Origin: Mucilaginibacter terrigena
Lineage (GTDB): Bacteria > Bacteroidota > Bacteroidia > Sphingobacteriales > Sphingobacteriaceae
Direction: 5' to 3'
Assembly (NCBI RefSeq): GCF_004168255.1
Contig: NZ_SEWG01000004.1
Span: 1-64,000 of the forward strand
DNA length: 64,000 bases
In this document: positions 8,854 through 18,050 of the stretch, piece by piece
Layout of the letters: each line of letters starts with the position of its first letter
How positions within the stretch are numbered: the stretch's first letter is position 1
The notes under the pieces: model-generated
What the model saw: the letters and a program-made list of their open reading frames with translations, nothing else
Told to the model about the DNA's origin: nothing
Databases searched by the model: none
Program-made: the position numbers and the translations under genes

Positions 8854-10221
8854 ATGTATGCAATTGTGGATATCGAGACGACCGGGGGGCATGCCAGCGC
8901 TAATGGCATTACAGAGATTGCTATATGCATACACGATGGCAAAAAGATAACCCGCCGTTTCGAGACCCTTGTTAACCCCCAGCGCGATATCCCGGTTTAC
9001 ATCCGTGCCCTAACCGGCATCACCAACGAAATGGTGCAAACCGCTCCTGTTTTTGAGGACGTGGCGCACGAGATCTACCACATGCTAAAAGGCCAGATCT
9101 TTGTGGCCCATAACGTAAATTTCGATTATTCATTCTTAAGATACCACCTTAACGCGGCAGGTTACGAGTTGCAGGCCAACAAGCTTTGCACCGTTCGCCT
9201 TGGCCGCAAGATAATGCCGGGACTGTTATCATACAGCCTGGGTAAGTTTTGCTCCCATCTTGGCATCCAGAACAATAGCCGCCACCGTGCTATGGGCGAT
9301 GCCGAGGCTACCGCCCAACTATTTGGCATGCTGTTAAAAAGCGATACCGATAACCACATTGGCGCAGCCTTAAAGCAAAACAGCAAGGAGCAGGTATTGC
9401 CTGCCAACCTGCCCAAAACGGATATCGAAGCACTGCCTGCTGCCCCCGGTGTATATTATTTTCACGACCAAAAAGGGAAAGTGGTGTACGTAGGTAAAGC
9501 AAAAAATATCAAAAAGCGGGTATGCAGCCATTTTACCGGCAACAACCCCAACCTGCAGCGGCAGGAGTTTTTAAAGAATATCTACCGCATCAGTCACCAG
9601 GTTTGCGGTACGGAACTGATTGCCTTTGTACTGGAGGCTGTGGAGATAAAACGCCTTTGGCCAAAGTACAACCGGTCGCTTAAGCGGTTCGAAAATACTT
9701 TTGGGCTTTATGTTTTTGAAGACCAGCGCGGCTATATGCGCCTGGTGGTTGATAAGCACCGCAAGCATATGCCGTCTGTATATGCATGCAATTCGCTATA
9801 CGAAGGGCGTAACCTTTTGCTGAACCTGATAGATACCTTTGGTTTGTGCCCCAAGCTTTGTTTCATACAAAACAACAACAGTACCTGCACCGGCAGCAAT
9901 ACCGGCGCCTGCGCTTGCGAAGGCCACGAAGATCCTGAAGTTTATAATGAGCGTATACAGGGCGCTTTGAACGAATTAAAGAAAGCCCTGCCCACCTTTG
10001 CCATCCGCGACGAGGGCCGCACCAGCGACGAGCACAGCTGCATACTGATAGAAGAAGGCCGTTTTTATGGCATGGGCTATATTTCGCACTATTACGATGC
10101 GGATAATATACAGGCGTTAAAAAATTACCTTACACCCTACCCGGGTAACGATTATATCCGCAACATTGTAACCGGCTACGCCGAGCGGTTCCCACAGCGT
10201 AAGGTGAGTTTTTCTGCGTAA
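8854..10221 (+). CDS. DEDDh exonuclease fused to a GIY-YIG (UvrC N-terminal-like) endonuclease
   Basis: 455 residues in two nuclease domains. Residues 1-165 are a DnaQ-like 3'-5' exonuclease: DIETTGG (D6, E8), FDYSFLRYHL for the second acidic motif, and HRAMGDAEA giving the DEDDh His and last Asp. From about residue 193 comes a GIY-YIG domain: APGVYYFHDQKGKVVYVGKA, similar to the 3'-incising half of UvrC/Cho. A Cys-rich patch (CTGSNTGACACEG) lies near residue 350. The architecture suggests nucleotide-excision-like repair processing. It stands alone, with its own promoter and a repeat-filled gap after it. Known family architecture; role inferred. Confidence 0.9.
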   Translation: MYAIVDIETTGGHASANGITEIAICIHDGKKITRRFETLVNPQRDIPVYIRALTGITNEMVQTAPVFEDVAHEIYHMLKGQIFVAHNVNFDYSFLRYHLNAAGYELQANKLCTVRLGRKIMPGLLSYSLGKFCSHLGIQNNSRHRAMGDAEATAQLFGMLLKSDTDNHIGAALKQNSKEQVLPANLPKTDIEALPAAPGVYYFHDQKGKVVYVGKAKNIKKRVCSHFTGNNPNLQRQEFLKNIYRISHQVCGTELIAFVLEAVEIKRLWPKYNRSLKRFENTFGLYVFEDQRGYMRLVVDKHRKHMPSVYACNSLYEGRNLLLNLIDTFGLCPKLCFIQNNNSTCTGSNTGACACEGHEDPEVYNERIQGALNELKKALPTFAIRDEGRTSDEHSCILIEEGRFYGMGYISHYYDADNIQALKNYLTPYPGNDYIRNIVTGYAERFPQRKVSFSA

Positions 10222-10397
10222 GTAAGGGGACAAACCCTTGCTAAAAAGAGCCAAAATGTTCACGTTCACGTTTGCACAACCAGGTACGTTTTTTGCAAAT
10301 TGCTAATAGTGAGATAGTTGATGAGTAAAGTACTGACAAAACAGTGTCACCATCAGCATCATTTATAATGCTATATCACTTTATCATTTTCCCTTGC

Positions 10398-10498
10398 GCT
10401 CGTCTGCGACGAGTGCTTAAAATTGTTTAGCGTTTGTGACGCGATTGATAAGGGCGATATAATCGCCCGACCACGTTAAGCACTCGTCGCAGACGAGC
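10398..10498. repeat. MITE-like inverted repeat, GCTCGTCTGCGACGAG arms
   Basis: Two perfect 23-nt arms (10398-10420 and 10476-10498) start and end with GCTCGTCTGCGACGAG and its complement, around a 55-nt core that holds a smaller palindrome (GGGCGATATAATCGCCC). It has no coding content. It is the first of two different inverted elements filling the 457-bp gap 10222-10678; the first 175 bases of that gap (10222-10397) hold nothing I recognise. Confidence 0.85.
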
Positions 10499-10512
10499 CC
10501 AAGATGAATCCA

Positions 10513-10598
10513 TTTGTCATCCTGAGCATCGCGAAGGATCTATTCGCGAACTTTGCATGTCGGCGAGTAGATGCTTCACTACATTCAGCATGACAAAT
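10513..10598. repeat. TTTGTCATCCTGAG...TCAGCATGACAAA inverted repeat
   Basis: Imperfect inverted repeat of about 86 bp with GAAGGATCT / AGATGCTTCA inner arms. A second copy of the family is at 47803-47893 (TTGTCATTCTGAACGAAGTG ... CCCTCAGGATGACAAAT). I recognise it as a common intergenic repeat of Bacteroidota genomes. It ends about 80 bases before the next gene. Confidence 0.8.
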
Positions 10599-10678
10599 TG
10601 AGAATATCTTCCATTCCTTCAAAACAAATAAATTTCCCGAGGGTTAATATATTATCATAAAAACTTATAAAAACTATA

Positions 10679-11212
10679 ATGGATAGTATTAACCAAAATC
10701 AACCCGAAGATAATTTTGAGAACCTGGAAGGTAACGATGCCTGGAAAAAATTAAAGGAAATGGCCGAGGGTACCAGCTGCTTTTTTTGCAGCAATATTAA
10801 AACCGGGCTGCCCTTTTCTACACGCCCTATGTCGCCCCAAAAGGTTGACGACAACGGCGACCTGTGGTTCCTGAGCGCAAACGACAGCCACAAAAACGCC
10901 GAGATTGCAACCGACCCTATGGTGCAGCTGTTGTTCCAGGGATCGAAGTATTCCGATTTTCTGAACATTTACGGTATAGCCGAAATAAGCGAGGACAAGG
11001 AAAAGATTAAGGAATTATGGGAACCCATTTTAAAAACCTGGTTCACCGAAGGTATCGACGACCCGAGGATCTCGGTTATAAAAGTATCGCCAACACAGGG
11101 CTACTATTGGGATAACAAACATGGCAATGCTGTAGCCTTTGTAAAACAACTGGTAGGCGCGGCTATTGGCAAAACACTTGATGATTCGATAGAGGGGAAA
11201 CTTGAAGTTTAA
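10679..11212 (+). CDS. Pyridoxamine 5'-phosphate oxidase-like (general stress protein 26 type)
   Basis: 177 residues with the split-barrel FMN-binding fold of the general-stress/pyridoxamine oxidase-like family. Visible family features are STRPMSPQKVDDNGDLWFLS, HKNAEIATDPMVQLLFQ and the C-terminal GYYWDNKHGN segment. Members bind flavin or related cofactors; true PNPOx activity is not implied, since the family's catalytic pattern differs. The gene is single, preceded by the repeat elements and followed by a hairpin repeat that begins at its stop codon. Start at the ATG directly after an AT-rich leader. Confidence 0.82.
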   Translation: MDSINQNQPEDNFENLEGNDAWKKLKEMAEGTSCFFCSNIKTGLPFSTRPMSPQKVDDNGDLWFLSANDSHKNAEIATDPMVQLLFQGSKYSDFLNIYGIAEISEDKEKIKELWEPILKTWFTEGIDDPRISVIKVSPTQGYYWDNKHGNAVAFVKQLVGAAIGKTLDDSIEGKLEV

Positions 11213-11301
11213 GCCCCCTCTAAATCTCCCCCGAAAGGGGAGACTTTTAAAATATCGCTCTTCTTAAGCCCTCCCCTTCGGGGAGGGTTTGGGTGGGGCT
11301 T
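11212..11301. repeat. AGCCCC hairpin repeat between convergent genes
   Basis: Single copy of the 1142-1446 family. One hairpin is CTCCCCCGAAAGGGGAG and a second is CCTCCCCTTCGGGGAGG, followed by TTTGGGTGGGGCTTTTT. It starts within the stop codon of the oxidase-like gene and ends one base before the stop of pyrF, so it probably serves as a bidirectional terminator here. Confidence 0.8.
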
Positions 11302-11302
11302 T

Positions 11303-12136
11303 TTATATAACCCCCGCTCTCTCCAGCTCCGCCTGCATTTGCTGCTGCAGTTTCAGGGCTTCGGCGCGGGCGGCGTCAGCAAAATCTTCGCCGTTGCCGG
11401 CGTAAATGATCCCGCGGGACGAGTTCACGATCAGGCCGCAATCTTTGGTCATCCCGTATTTACAAACATCTTCCAGGCTTCCACCCTGCGCGCCAATGCC
11501 GGGCACCAGCAAAAAGTTATCTGGCGCGTGTTTACGTATATCGGTAAACTCGGTGCTTTTGGTAGCGCCCACTACAAACATCAGCCTATCGGCACCGGCC
11601 CAGGTATTGGCCTTTTGTATCACCGTTTCGTACAAGTAACCATCACCGGTATTCAGGTACTGGAAATCTTGGCTGCCTACAGATGAGGTAAGCGCGAGTA
11701 TGATCACCCATTTACCTTCGTATTTTAAATATGGCGTAACACTATCATTACCCATGTAAGGCGTAACGGTAATGGCATCAAAGCTCATACCCGATGTTTC
11801 CTCGTTAAAAAAGGCTTTGGCGTAATTATCAGATGTATTGCCTATATCGCCGCGCTTGGCGTCAATAATGCTTAAAATATCTTTCGGCAGGTATTGCGCG
11901 GTGCTTATCAGGCTTTGCAGGCCTTTCAGTCCGCGGCTTTCGTAAAAAGCAGCGTTGGGTTTGTAGGCTATGCAAAGGTCTTTAGTAGCATCAATAATGC
12001 GTTTGTTAAATTCAAAAACCGGGTCGGGGTATTCCAATAGAAATTCCGGGATCTTATCAATATCGGTATCGAGGCCAGCGCATAAAAATGATTTTTTCTG
12101 TTTGATCTGTTCGATGAGTTGCGCACGGGATATCAT
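11303..12136 (-). CDS. pyrF: Orotidine 5'-phosphate decarboxylase, type 2
   Basis: 277-residue enzyme converting OMP to UMP, the last step of de novo UMP synthesis. The long form without close similarity to the short E. coli type. The catalytic Lys/Asp motif is [10 protein letters not shown] (residues 92-101) and [14 protein letters not shown] marks the N-terminal strand. The ATG at 12136 ([10 protein letters not shown]) fits the family; an in-frame TTG ten codons upstream overlaps the -7 box and so cannot be the start. Transcribed divergently from rho. Confidence 0.94.
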   Translation of the reverse strand: MISRAQLIEQIKQKKSFLCAGLDTDIDKIPEFLLEYPDPVFEFNKRIIDATKDLCIAYKPNAAFYESRGLKGLQSLISTAQYLPKDILSIIDAKRGDIGNTSDNYAKAFFNEETSGMSFDAITVTPYMGNDSVTPYLKYEGKWVIILALTSSVGSQDFQYLNTGDGYLYETVIQKANTWAGADRLMFVVGATKSTEFTDIRKHAPDNFLLVPGIGAQGGSLEDVCKYGMTKDCGLIVNSSRGIIYAGNGEDFADAARAEALKLQQQMQAELERAGVI

Positions 12137-12163
12137 GTAGATTTTGAATTTGTTATGGTGCTG

Positions 12164-12171
12164 CAAAACTA
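12164..12171 (-). promoter_or_regulatory. -7 box TAGTTTTG for pyrF
   Basis: On the minus strand TAGTTTTG matches TAnnTTTG, 27 bases before the chosen pyrF ATG. It covers the TTG that would otherwise extend the gene. Confidence 0.65.
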
Positions 12172-12202
12172 AAAAATTAAACTTAACAGCTTATTTTTTT
12201 AA

Positions 12203-12210
12203 TAAATTTG
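12203..12210 (+). promoter_or_regulatory. -7 box TAAATTTG for rho, long leader follows
   Basis: TAAATTTG matches the phylum -7 element. If used, the rho mRNA has a leader of about 175 nt (12215-12390). rho leaders are autoregulated by Rho in other bacteria; no conserved structure was recognised here. Confidence 0.5.
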
Positions 12211-12390
12211 CATTGTAATTTAATTTCGTTAAAATTGCAGTGTTTTCCTGCATTATTTCTTGCACTAAAGAAACAATTTTGATCTCCACGTTATTTATTA
12301 TCTAATACATTACCTGGGCTTACTATTGCATAATCAGGGTTTCAAAACAATCTTTCATATAAAAAATCCTTTTGAACTATAATTCATATC

Positions 12391-14031
12391 ATGTCTGATA
12401 CAATCGAATTGAACGACAAACTCGTTTCTGAGTTGCGCGAAATTGCTAAAAGTTTGGGTATTGCAGAGGCAGATGAGCTTAGAAAAGCCCAGCTGATCAC
12501 TAAAATTGTTGAACAAAAACAGTTAATTGAAACCGCCCGGAACCAACAAAATACCGTTGAAAGCAACTATGCTGAAAAACCGGCTGCACCAGCCGCCGAA
12601 AATATAGAGAAAACACGTAAACGCATCCGCTCTGTAAAAACAAAAGACCAGCCCCGTATCGAGGTGCCTTTGGATGATACCAACCTGTTTAACCAGGAGG
12701 ATGACGAACCCGAAACTGATGATAACGACGGTAATAATGCAAATGCTGTTACCGAAGCCGCACCTGCCGCAGAAACAACTGAAGAGCAGGCCGGCGAAAA
12801 AACCGAACAAGCAGGCGAACAGGAACAACCGGCTACCGATAGCCGCCCTCAAAAATTTGACCGCCGTGCTAATCAAAACCAGGCCAAAAACCAGGAGCCT
12901 GCCATAAACCTTGATTTTGATAACGTAATTGTTAACGAAGGCGTGCTTGAGATTATGCCAGATGGCTATGGTTTCCTGCGCTCGTCTGATTATAACTACC
13001 TTACTTCGCCCGATGATATTTACGTATCGCAATCGCAAATAAAACTTTTTGGCTTAAAAACAGGTGATACCGTTCGCGGTAGCATCCGCCCGCCAAAAGA
13101 GGGCGAAAAATATTTCCCTTTGGTACGTGTAGAGGCTATTAACGGCCGCATACCTGCCGAAGTGCGCGACCGCGTACCATTCGACCACTTAACACCGCTT
13201 TTCCCGTCAGAAAAATTGAGCTTGTTTACAGATGCAGGTAATTACTCTACCCGTATCATGGACCTCTTCTCGCCTATTGGTAAAGGCCAGCGCGGTTTAA
13301 TTGTTGCACAGCCAAAAACAGGTAAAACCATGCTGTTAAAGGATGTTGCTAACGCGATTGCCAAAAACCACCCCGAGGTTTACCTGATCATTTTACTGAT
13401 TGACGAACGCCCCGAGGAGGTTACCGATATGGCCCGCAGCGTACGCGCCGAAGTGGTATCATCAACCTTTGATGAACCTGCCGAGCGCCACGTAAAAATT
13501 GCCAACATTGTGCTCGAAAAAGCAAAACGTATGGTAGAGTGCGGCCACGACGTGGTTATCCTTTTAGATTCTATCACCCGTTTAGCACGTGCTTACAATA
13601 CGGTAGCGCCTGCATCTGGTAAAATATTATCGGGTGGTGTTGATGCCAACGCGTTACACAAGCCAAAACGCTTCTTCGGCGCGGCCCGTAACATCGAGGA
13701 TGGCGGCTCGTTAACCATTATTGCTACAGCCCTTACCGAAACCGGATCGAAAATGGACGAGGTTATATTTGAAGAGTTTAAAGGTACAGGTAACATGGAG
13801 TTACAGCTTGATCGTAAATTATCTAACAAACGTATCTTCCCGGCTATTGATATCACGGCATCAAGCACCCGCCGCGACGATCTGCTGCTTGACCGCGACA
13901 CCCTGCAGCGCATCTGGATATTGCGTAACCATCTTGCAGATATGAACTCGCAGGAATCGATGGAATTTTTACAGGCGCAAATAAAAGGCACCCGTACCAA
14001 CGAAGAATTTTTGATATCGATGAATTCATAA
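12391..14031 (+). CDS. rho: Transcription termination factor Rho
   Basis: 546-residue hexameric RNA helicase that ends transcription. Order: Rho_N/SAP-like helices (residues 1-45), a long acidic and Gln/Asn/Ala-rich insert (about 55-170) with almost no hydrophobic residues, the RNA-binding cold-shock-like domain (about 175-250, with [15 protein letters not shown]), then the RecA-type ATPase with Walker A near residue 308 (QPKTGKT) and [13 protein letters not shown]. The insert makes it about 130 residues longer than E. coli Rho, a known feature of Bacteroidota. It has its own promoter and a hairpin follows. Confidence 0.97.
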   Translation: MSDTIELNDKLVSELREIAKSLGIAEADELRKAQLITKIVEQKQLIETARNQQNTVESNYAEKPAAPAAENIEKTRKRIRSVKTKDQPRIEVPLDDTNLFNQEDDEPETDDNDGNNANAVTEAAPAAETTEEQAGEKTEQAGEQEQPATDSRPQKFDRRANQNQAKNQEPAINLDFDNVIVNEGVLEIMPDGYGFLRSSDYNYLTSPDDIYVSQSQIKLFGLKTGDTVRGSIRPPKEGEKYFPLVRVEAINGRIPAEVRDRVPFDHLTPLFPSEKLSLFTDAGNYSTRIMDLFSPIGKGQRGLIVAQPKTGKTMLLKDVANAIAKNHPEVYLIILLIDERPEEVTDMARSVRAEVVSSTFDEPAERHVKIANIVLEKAKRMVECGHDVVILLDSITRLARAYNTVAPASGKILSGGVDANALHKPKRFFGAARNIEDGGSLTIIATALTETGSKMDEVIFEEFKGTGNMELQLDRKLSNKRIFPAIDITASSTRRDDLLLDRDTLQRIWILRNHLADMNSQESMEFLQAQIKGTRTNEEFLISMNS

Positions 14032-14044
14032 TATCTTTACACTT

Positions 14045-14090
14045 AAAGGAGTTATAAATAACACAAGGTTAATTGTAACTCCTTTGGGTT
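14045..14090 (+). terminator. Hairpin after rho
   Basis: Ten-bp stem AAAGGAGTTA / TAACTCCTTT with a 21-nt loop, followed by GGGTTTTTG. The long loop makes it weaker than the other terminators of the window. Confidence 0.6.
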
Positions 14091-14121
14091 TTTGTAAAAT
14101 TTATGATACCTTCATAACATA

Positions 14122-14862
14122 ATGAGGCGACGGGTAAAAAAACATCTTCCAAATGCAATAACATGCGCAAACCTGTTTAGTGGCTGCATCGGTATTGTTT
14201 TTACTTTTCAGGATAACCTGGTATTTGCCGCCTATGCCATTTTCCTGGCAGCTATCTTCGACTTTTTCGACGGCTTTGCCTCGCGTGTGCTACAGTCCTT
14301 TTCGGGCATAGGTAAAGACCTTGATTCACTGGCAGATATGGTGAGTTTCGGCGTTTTGCCATCGGCCATTATGTACGAGTTGCTTTTACGGGCACCGCAA
14401 ATAAACCACATAAGCGAGTATCTTAATTTCATAGCTTTCCTGATCCCCGTTTTCTCGGCGCTAAGGCTGGCCAAGTTTAATACCGATACGCGCCAGGCCG
14501 AAAGCTTTATTGGCCTCCCTACCCCTGCAAATGCCATTCTGATAGCATCTATACCATTAATACTGGCACAATACAACGGCTTATCGCGCTACATACTTAA
14601 CCCTTACGGTTTATCGCTGTTTATTGTGGTAATGTGCGTACTGCTGGTGGCCGAGATCCCTTTAATGTCGCTTAAATTTAAGAACCGCGATTTCACTAAA
14701 AATTTTTATCGCTATATATTGCTGTTATTTTCGGCAATACTCATTCTATTTTTTAAATTTGCGGCAGTTCCGGTGGTTATCGTAATGTACATCACCTTAT
14801 CGTTAATTCAACTTAAATTTGAAGATGGCACCCTGGTAAGCGGCCACAAAAAGAATTATTAA
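14122..14862 (+). CDS. pssA: CDP-diacylglycerol--serine O-phosphatidyltransferase
   Basis: 246-residue integral membrane enzyme making phosphatidylserine, the precursor of phosphatidylethanolamine. The CDP-alcohol phosphotransferase signature DG-x2-AR-x8-G-x3-D-x3-D is present as DGFASR...G..KDLDSLADM (residues about 50-75, with R in AR replaced by SR context). Several hydrophobic helices follow to the end. purS follows after 38 bases on the same strand, but the functions are unrelated. Length and topology are normal for bacterial type II PssA. Confidence 0.92.
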   Translation: MRRRVKKHLPNAITCANLFSGCIGIVFTFQDNLVFAAYAIFLAAIFDFFDGFASRVLQSFSGIGKDLDSLADMVSFGVLPSAIMYELLLRAPQINHISEYLNFIAFLIPVFSALRLAKFNTDTRQAESFIGLPTPANAILIASIPLILAQYNGLSRYILNPYGLSLFIVVMCVLLVAEIPLMSLKFKNRDFTKNFYRYILLLFSAILILFFKFAAVPVVIVMYITLSLIQLKFEDGTLVSGHKKNY

Positions 14863-14900
14863 GCGCTTATTTGGTATCATTATCTAACAACAAACACCCG

Positions 14901-15158
14901 ATGAAAAAATTCCTGGCCGAAATTGATGTAATGCCGAAGAAAGAAATACTTGACCCGCAGGGAAAAGCCGTAACCGGCAGCATGAAAAACCTGGGCCTAT
15001 CCGAGATACAGAACGTACGCATTGGCAAACACATATCGCTTGAGATAGATGCCGACAGCACCGAAACCGCTAATGCCAAAGTTGACCAGGCCTGCAAAAA
15101 CCTGTTAGCCAACCTGATCATGGAAAGCTACAGCTTTAAGCTGGTGGAAGTAGCTTAA
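14901..15158 (+). CDS. purS: Phosphoribosylformylglycinamidine synthase subunit PurS
   Basis: 85-residue small subunit of the PurLQS FGAM synthase complex of purine synthesis, where PurS bridges PurL and PurQ. Recognised by MKKFLAEIDVMPKKEILDPQGKAV, GLSEIQNVRIGKHISLEID and the C-terminal LANLIMESYSF. The ATG at 14901 is preferred over a TTG ten codons upstream. purL and purQ are not in the window. A strong bidirectional terminator within a repeat follows. Confidence 0.9.
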   Translation: MKKFLAEIDVMPKKEILDPQGKAVTGSMKNLGLSEIQNVRIGKHISLEIDADSTETANAKVDQACKNLLANLIMESYSFKLVEVA

Positions 15159-15306
15159 GTTTTAAGTCGAAAGTTTAAAGCCGAAAGTCCGTTGCAAGTG
15201 GCAATGCAGCTTATAAATATAAAAAGGGAAAGGCAATCACATGTGATTGTCTTTCCCTTTTTATATAACTTCGACTTAAAACTTTCGACTTTAAACTTTC
15301 GACTTC
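15159..15306. repeat. Inverted TCGAAAGTTTAAAG array around a hairpin
   Basis: Left arm TTTAAGTCGAAAGTTTAAAG plus CCGAAAGTCCG, right arm CTTCGACTTAAAACTTTCG followed by ACTTTAAACTTTCGACTTC: complementary, short-period, degenerate arms between convergent purS and the Hpt gene. The spacer holds the terminator at 15221-15262. The right array ends at the Hpt gene's 3' end. Confidence 0.75.
15221..15262. terminator. Bidirectional terminator between purS and the Hpt gene
   Basis: Long stem AAAAAGGGAAAGG-CAATCACA with its complement TGTGATTG-CTTTCCCTTTTT, A-rich on one side and T-rich on the other, so it works in both directions. Only one mismatch in about 20 pairs. Confidence 0.92.
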
Positions 15307-15683
15307 TATAGGTTCGCTGCCTTCTCTTTTTTAATTTTTTCCAGTTCTACAAGGTTAGCTTCTACCACCTGTTTTACCGCGTTAAATTTAGCGGTTATCT
15401 CCGCAGGGTTGGCGCCACCTGCTTTGCAGGCCAGTTCAACCTCCTGTATATTGGCCTGGCTTTGGGGCATCCCAAAAAAACCAAGGTTGGGTTTAAGTTT
15501 GTGTGATGATTGCGCCGCAACCACCCAGTCACCCTGGTTTATGGCCTGTGTAATAGCATCCAGCAGTTGTGGTGTTTGCTCCAGGAACATCCCTATCGAG
15601 TCAACAATAAATTCGTCGCTGCCATCGGCTATTTCATATAAGAAAGAGAGGTCGAGGTCCGGGGTTGGTAAATTATCAGACAT
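15306..15683 (-). CDS. Hpt (histidine phosphotransfer) domain protein
   Basis: 125 residues, a stand-alone phosphorelay intermediate that passes phosphate between a hybrid histidine kinase and a response regulator. The phosphoacceptor is H61 in SSHKLKPNLGFFGM, matching the Hpt pattern AHxLKGxxxxxG in part. The rest is four-helix-bundle-like with no membrane part. No kinase or regulator lies next to it, so its partners are unknown. It is downstream of folK on the same strand with a 23-base gap and could share its transcript. Confidence 0.85.
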   Translation of the reverse strand: MSDNLPTPDLDLSFLYEIADGSDEFIVDSIGMFLEQTPQLLDAITQAINQGDWVVAAQSSHKLKPNLGFFGMPQSQANIQEVELACKAGGANPAEITAKFNAVKQVVEANLVELEKIKKEKAANL

Positions 15684-15706
15684 TGCAAAGGTTTATAAAA
15701 TCAAAA

Positions 15707-16186
15707 TTATAACTTTTTTACGATCAAGTTGTCTTTAAGGTTGTTTTTCAGTTCTAAAACAGATTTATTTAGCACCGGGTGTATAAAATCGGGCGCCAGC
15801 ATTCCCAAAGGCTCTAAAGTAAACCTGCGGTTATGCAATTCCGGGTGCGGTACCGTAAGGTTAGGGTCGTTAATTACCTCGTCCCCATAAAACAAAATAT
15901 CGATATCGATAGTGCGCGACCCCCACTTTTCCTCGCGCATGCGCCCCATTTCTGTTTCAATTTGCAGTATCTTTTGTAAAACCTGCTGTGCCGGCAAACC
16001 TGTTTGCAGTATAACTACCTGGTTCAGGTAGTCGGGCAGGTCGGTTTTTCCCCATGATTGGGTTTCGTAAACTGCCGAGGTTTTAACCACAGGTGCAATA
16101 TCCTGCTCAATGCGTTCTATCGCCTTGTTTAAAAACGCCTTACGGTCGCCAAGGTTGCTCCCCAGCAGTAAAAAAACATTAATCAT
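15707..16186 (-). CDS. folK: 2-amino-4-hydroxy-6-hydroxymethyldihydropteridine pyrophosphokinase
   Basis: 159-residue HPPK of folate synthesis, transferring pyrophosphate from ATP to the pterin. Family motifs: LLLGSNLGDR near the N-terminus, ETQSWG around residue 42, and KWGSRTIDIDILFYG (residues about 87-101), the HPPK signature. It is divergent from sppA. The thymidylate/folate genes thyA and folA lie 21 kb away in the window. Confidence 0.95.
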   Translation of the reverse strand: MINVFLLLGSNLGDRKAFLNKAIERIEQDIAPVVKTSAVYETQSWGKTDLPDYLNQVVILQTGLPAQQVLQKILQIETEMGRMREEKWGSRTIDIDILFYGDEVINDPNLTVPHPELHNRRFTLEPLGMLAPDFIHPVLNKSVLELKNNLKDNLIVKKL

Positions 16187-16233
16187 GTTGTAACAAATAT
16201 TATATGTAAGGCTCTTAATAGTATGTGAATTAC

Positions 16234-16241
16234 TAAGTTTG
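16234..16241 (+). promoter_or_regulatory. -7 box TAAGTTTG for sppA
   Basis: TAnnTTTG match 27 bases before the sppA ATG, in the AT-rich spacer shared with divergent folK. Confidence 0.6.
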
Positions 16242-16267
16242 CATATATAGATTATTTATAACAGTTA

Positions 16268-18040
16268 ATGAAACAATTCTTCAAATTTGTATTTGCCACT
16301 ATAGTTGGTTTCACCGTTATTGTTGTTATTGGGTTTGCGATTTTATTGGGGATAATTGGTGTGGCCAGCAGCGAAAAAGCGGTAGAAGTTGATGCAAATT
16401 CTGTACTACACATCAAGTTTGATTACCAGATAAACGAACGTACGCCTAATAACCCATTCAACAATCTGCCGTTTTTTGGCGATAAAAAGCGCGACCTGGG
16501 CCTTAACGATATTTTAGCGAGTATAAAAAAAGCCAAAAACGACGATAACATCAAAGGCATTTTCCTTGATGAAAGTTACATGATGAACGGGCAGGCCACT
16601 ACCGAAGAGATCCGCAACGCGCTTATCGATTTCAAAAGATCAAAAAAGTTTGTTATCGCTTATTCTGAAATTTACACACAGGCCTTTTATTACTTAGCCT
16701 CTGTTGCCGATAAGGTGTATATCAACCCGAAAGGGATCTTCGAGTTTAGGGGCTTTAGCTCCGAAGTTACCTTCCTTAAGGGTGCGCTGGACAAGCTGGG
16801 CATCGAGGCGCAGATCATAAAAGTAGGTACCTATAAAAGCGCCGTTGAACCCTTGGTATTAACCAAAATGAGTGATGCCAACCGTTTGCAGGTTACCTCG
16901 TATTTGGGGTCGATGTACGATCATTTCCTGGCAGGTATATCCAAAAGCCGCGATATCAATAAAGATTCGCTGTTTAATTATGCCAACAGCGGCCGCATAC
17001 AGCAACCCGAAGATGCCCTGAAATATAAACTGGTTGACGGCTTAAAATACAAGGACGAGATACTCTCTGAACTTAAACAACGTACAGACGTAAAGGAAAA
17101 AGATGACCTGGCAAGTGTTGACCTGGACGACTATTTAAAAAGCAATGTAGCCGCTACCACCGACCCAAAAGAGGTATCATCTAAAAACAGGATAGCGGTA
17201 ATTTATGCATCGGGCGAAATTGCCGGCGGCGATGGCGACGATAACAGTATCGGTTCCGAAACCATATCAAAAGCGCTGCGTAAGGTACGCACAGATGATA
17301 ACGTGAAGGCTGTGGTATTGCGCGTTAATTCGCCCGGAGGCAGTTCGCTGGCATCTGATGTGATCTGGCGCGAAGTTATGCTTACCAAAAAGGTTAAGCC
17401 TATCATCGTATCTATGGGCGATGTGGCTGCATCTGGCGGTTATTACATTGCCTGCGCCGCCGATTCGATTATTGCCGAACCCAATACCATTACCGGTTCG
17501 ATTGGGATCTTCGCCGTGTTGCCAAACATGCAAAAACTGTTTAACGATAAGCTGGGTATTACCTTTGATGGTGTAAAAACCGGCAAGTATGCCGACCTGG
17601 GCGATGTAAGCCGCCCGCTTACACCCGAAGAAAGGCTGATACTGCAAAACAGTGTTAACCGCGGATATGACGATTTTACAAAAGCAGTGGCAACAGGCCG
17701 CGGCAAAACACAGGCCTATATCAACAGCATTGGGCAGGGCCGCGTTTGGACGGGTACCCAGGCCTTACAGAACGGATTGGTTGACCGCCTGGGTAATATC
17801 AATGATGCTGTAAAGTCTGCCGCTAAAAAAGCCAAACTTAAAGATTATAAGATAGTATCATACCCCGAACAAAAAAGCACGCTCGACCGCTTTGGCGAAG
17901 GCTTAAGCGCCGAAGTAAAGGCCCATTTTGTAAAAGCCGAGCTTGGCGAAAACTACCGCTATTACGAACAAATAAAAGGCGTTACCAAATTGATGCGCAC
18001 CCCGCAGGCCCGTATGAGCTACGATGTGGTGATAAAATAA
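16268..18040 (+). CDS. sppA: Signal peptide peptidase SppA, 67 kDa type
   Basis: 590-residue inner-membrane serine protease that digests cleaved signal peptides. One N-terminal transmembrane helix (about residues 8-31), then two tandem S49 domains. The general-base Lys is K190 in GTYKSAVEPL in the first domain and the nucleophile is S389 in AASGGYYIACAAD in the second, the same split dyad as E. coli SppA. Length is normal for the long type. Single gene with its own promoter box. Confidence 0.95.
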   Translation: MKQFFKFVFATIVGFTVIVVIGFAILLGIIGVASSEKAVEVDANSVLHIKFDYQINERTPNNPFNNLPFFGDKKRDLGLNDILASIKKAKNDDNIKGIFLDESYMMNGQATTEEIRNALIDFKRSKKFVIAYSEIYTQAFYYLASVADKVYINPKGIFEFRGFSSEVTFLKGALDKLGIEAQIIKVGTYKSAVEPLVLTKMSDANRLQVTSYLGSMYDHFLAGISKSRDINKDSLFNYANSGRIQQPEDALKYKLVDGLKYKDEILSELKQRTDVKEKDDLASVDLDDYLKSNVAATTDPKEVSSKNRIAVIYASGEIAGGDGDDNSIGSETISKALRKVRTDDNVKAVVLRVNSPGGSSLASDVIWREVMLTKKVKPIIVSMGDVAASGGYYIACAADSIIAEPNTITGSIGIFAVLPNMQKLFNDKLGITFDGVKTGKYADLGDVSRPLTPEERLILQNSVNRGYDDFTKAVATGRGKTQAYINSIGQGRVWTGTQALQNGLVDRLGNINDAVKSAAKKAKLKDYKIVSYPEQKSTLDRFGEGLSAEVKAHFVKAELGENYRYYEQIKGVTKLMRTPQARMSYDVVIK

Positions 18041-18050
18041 TACGGCTTAT

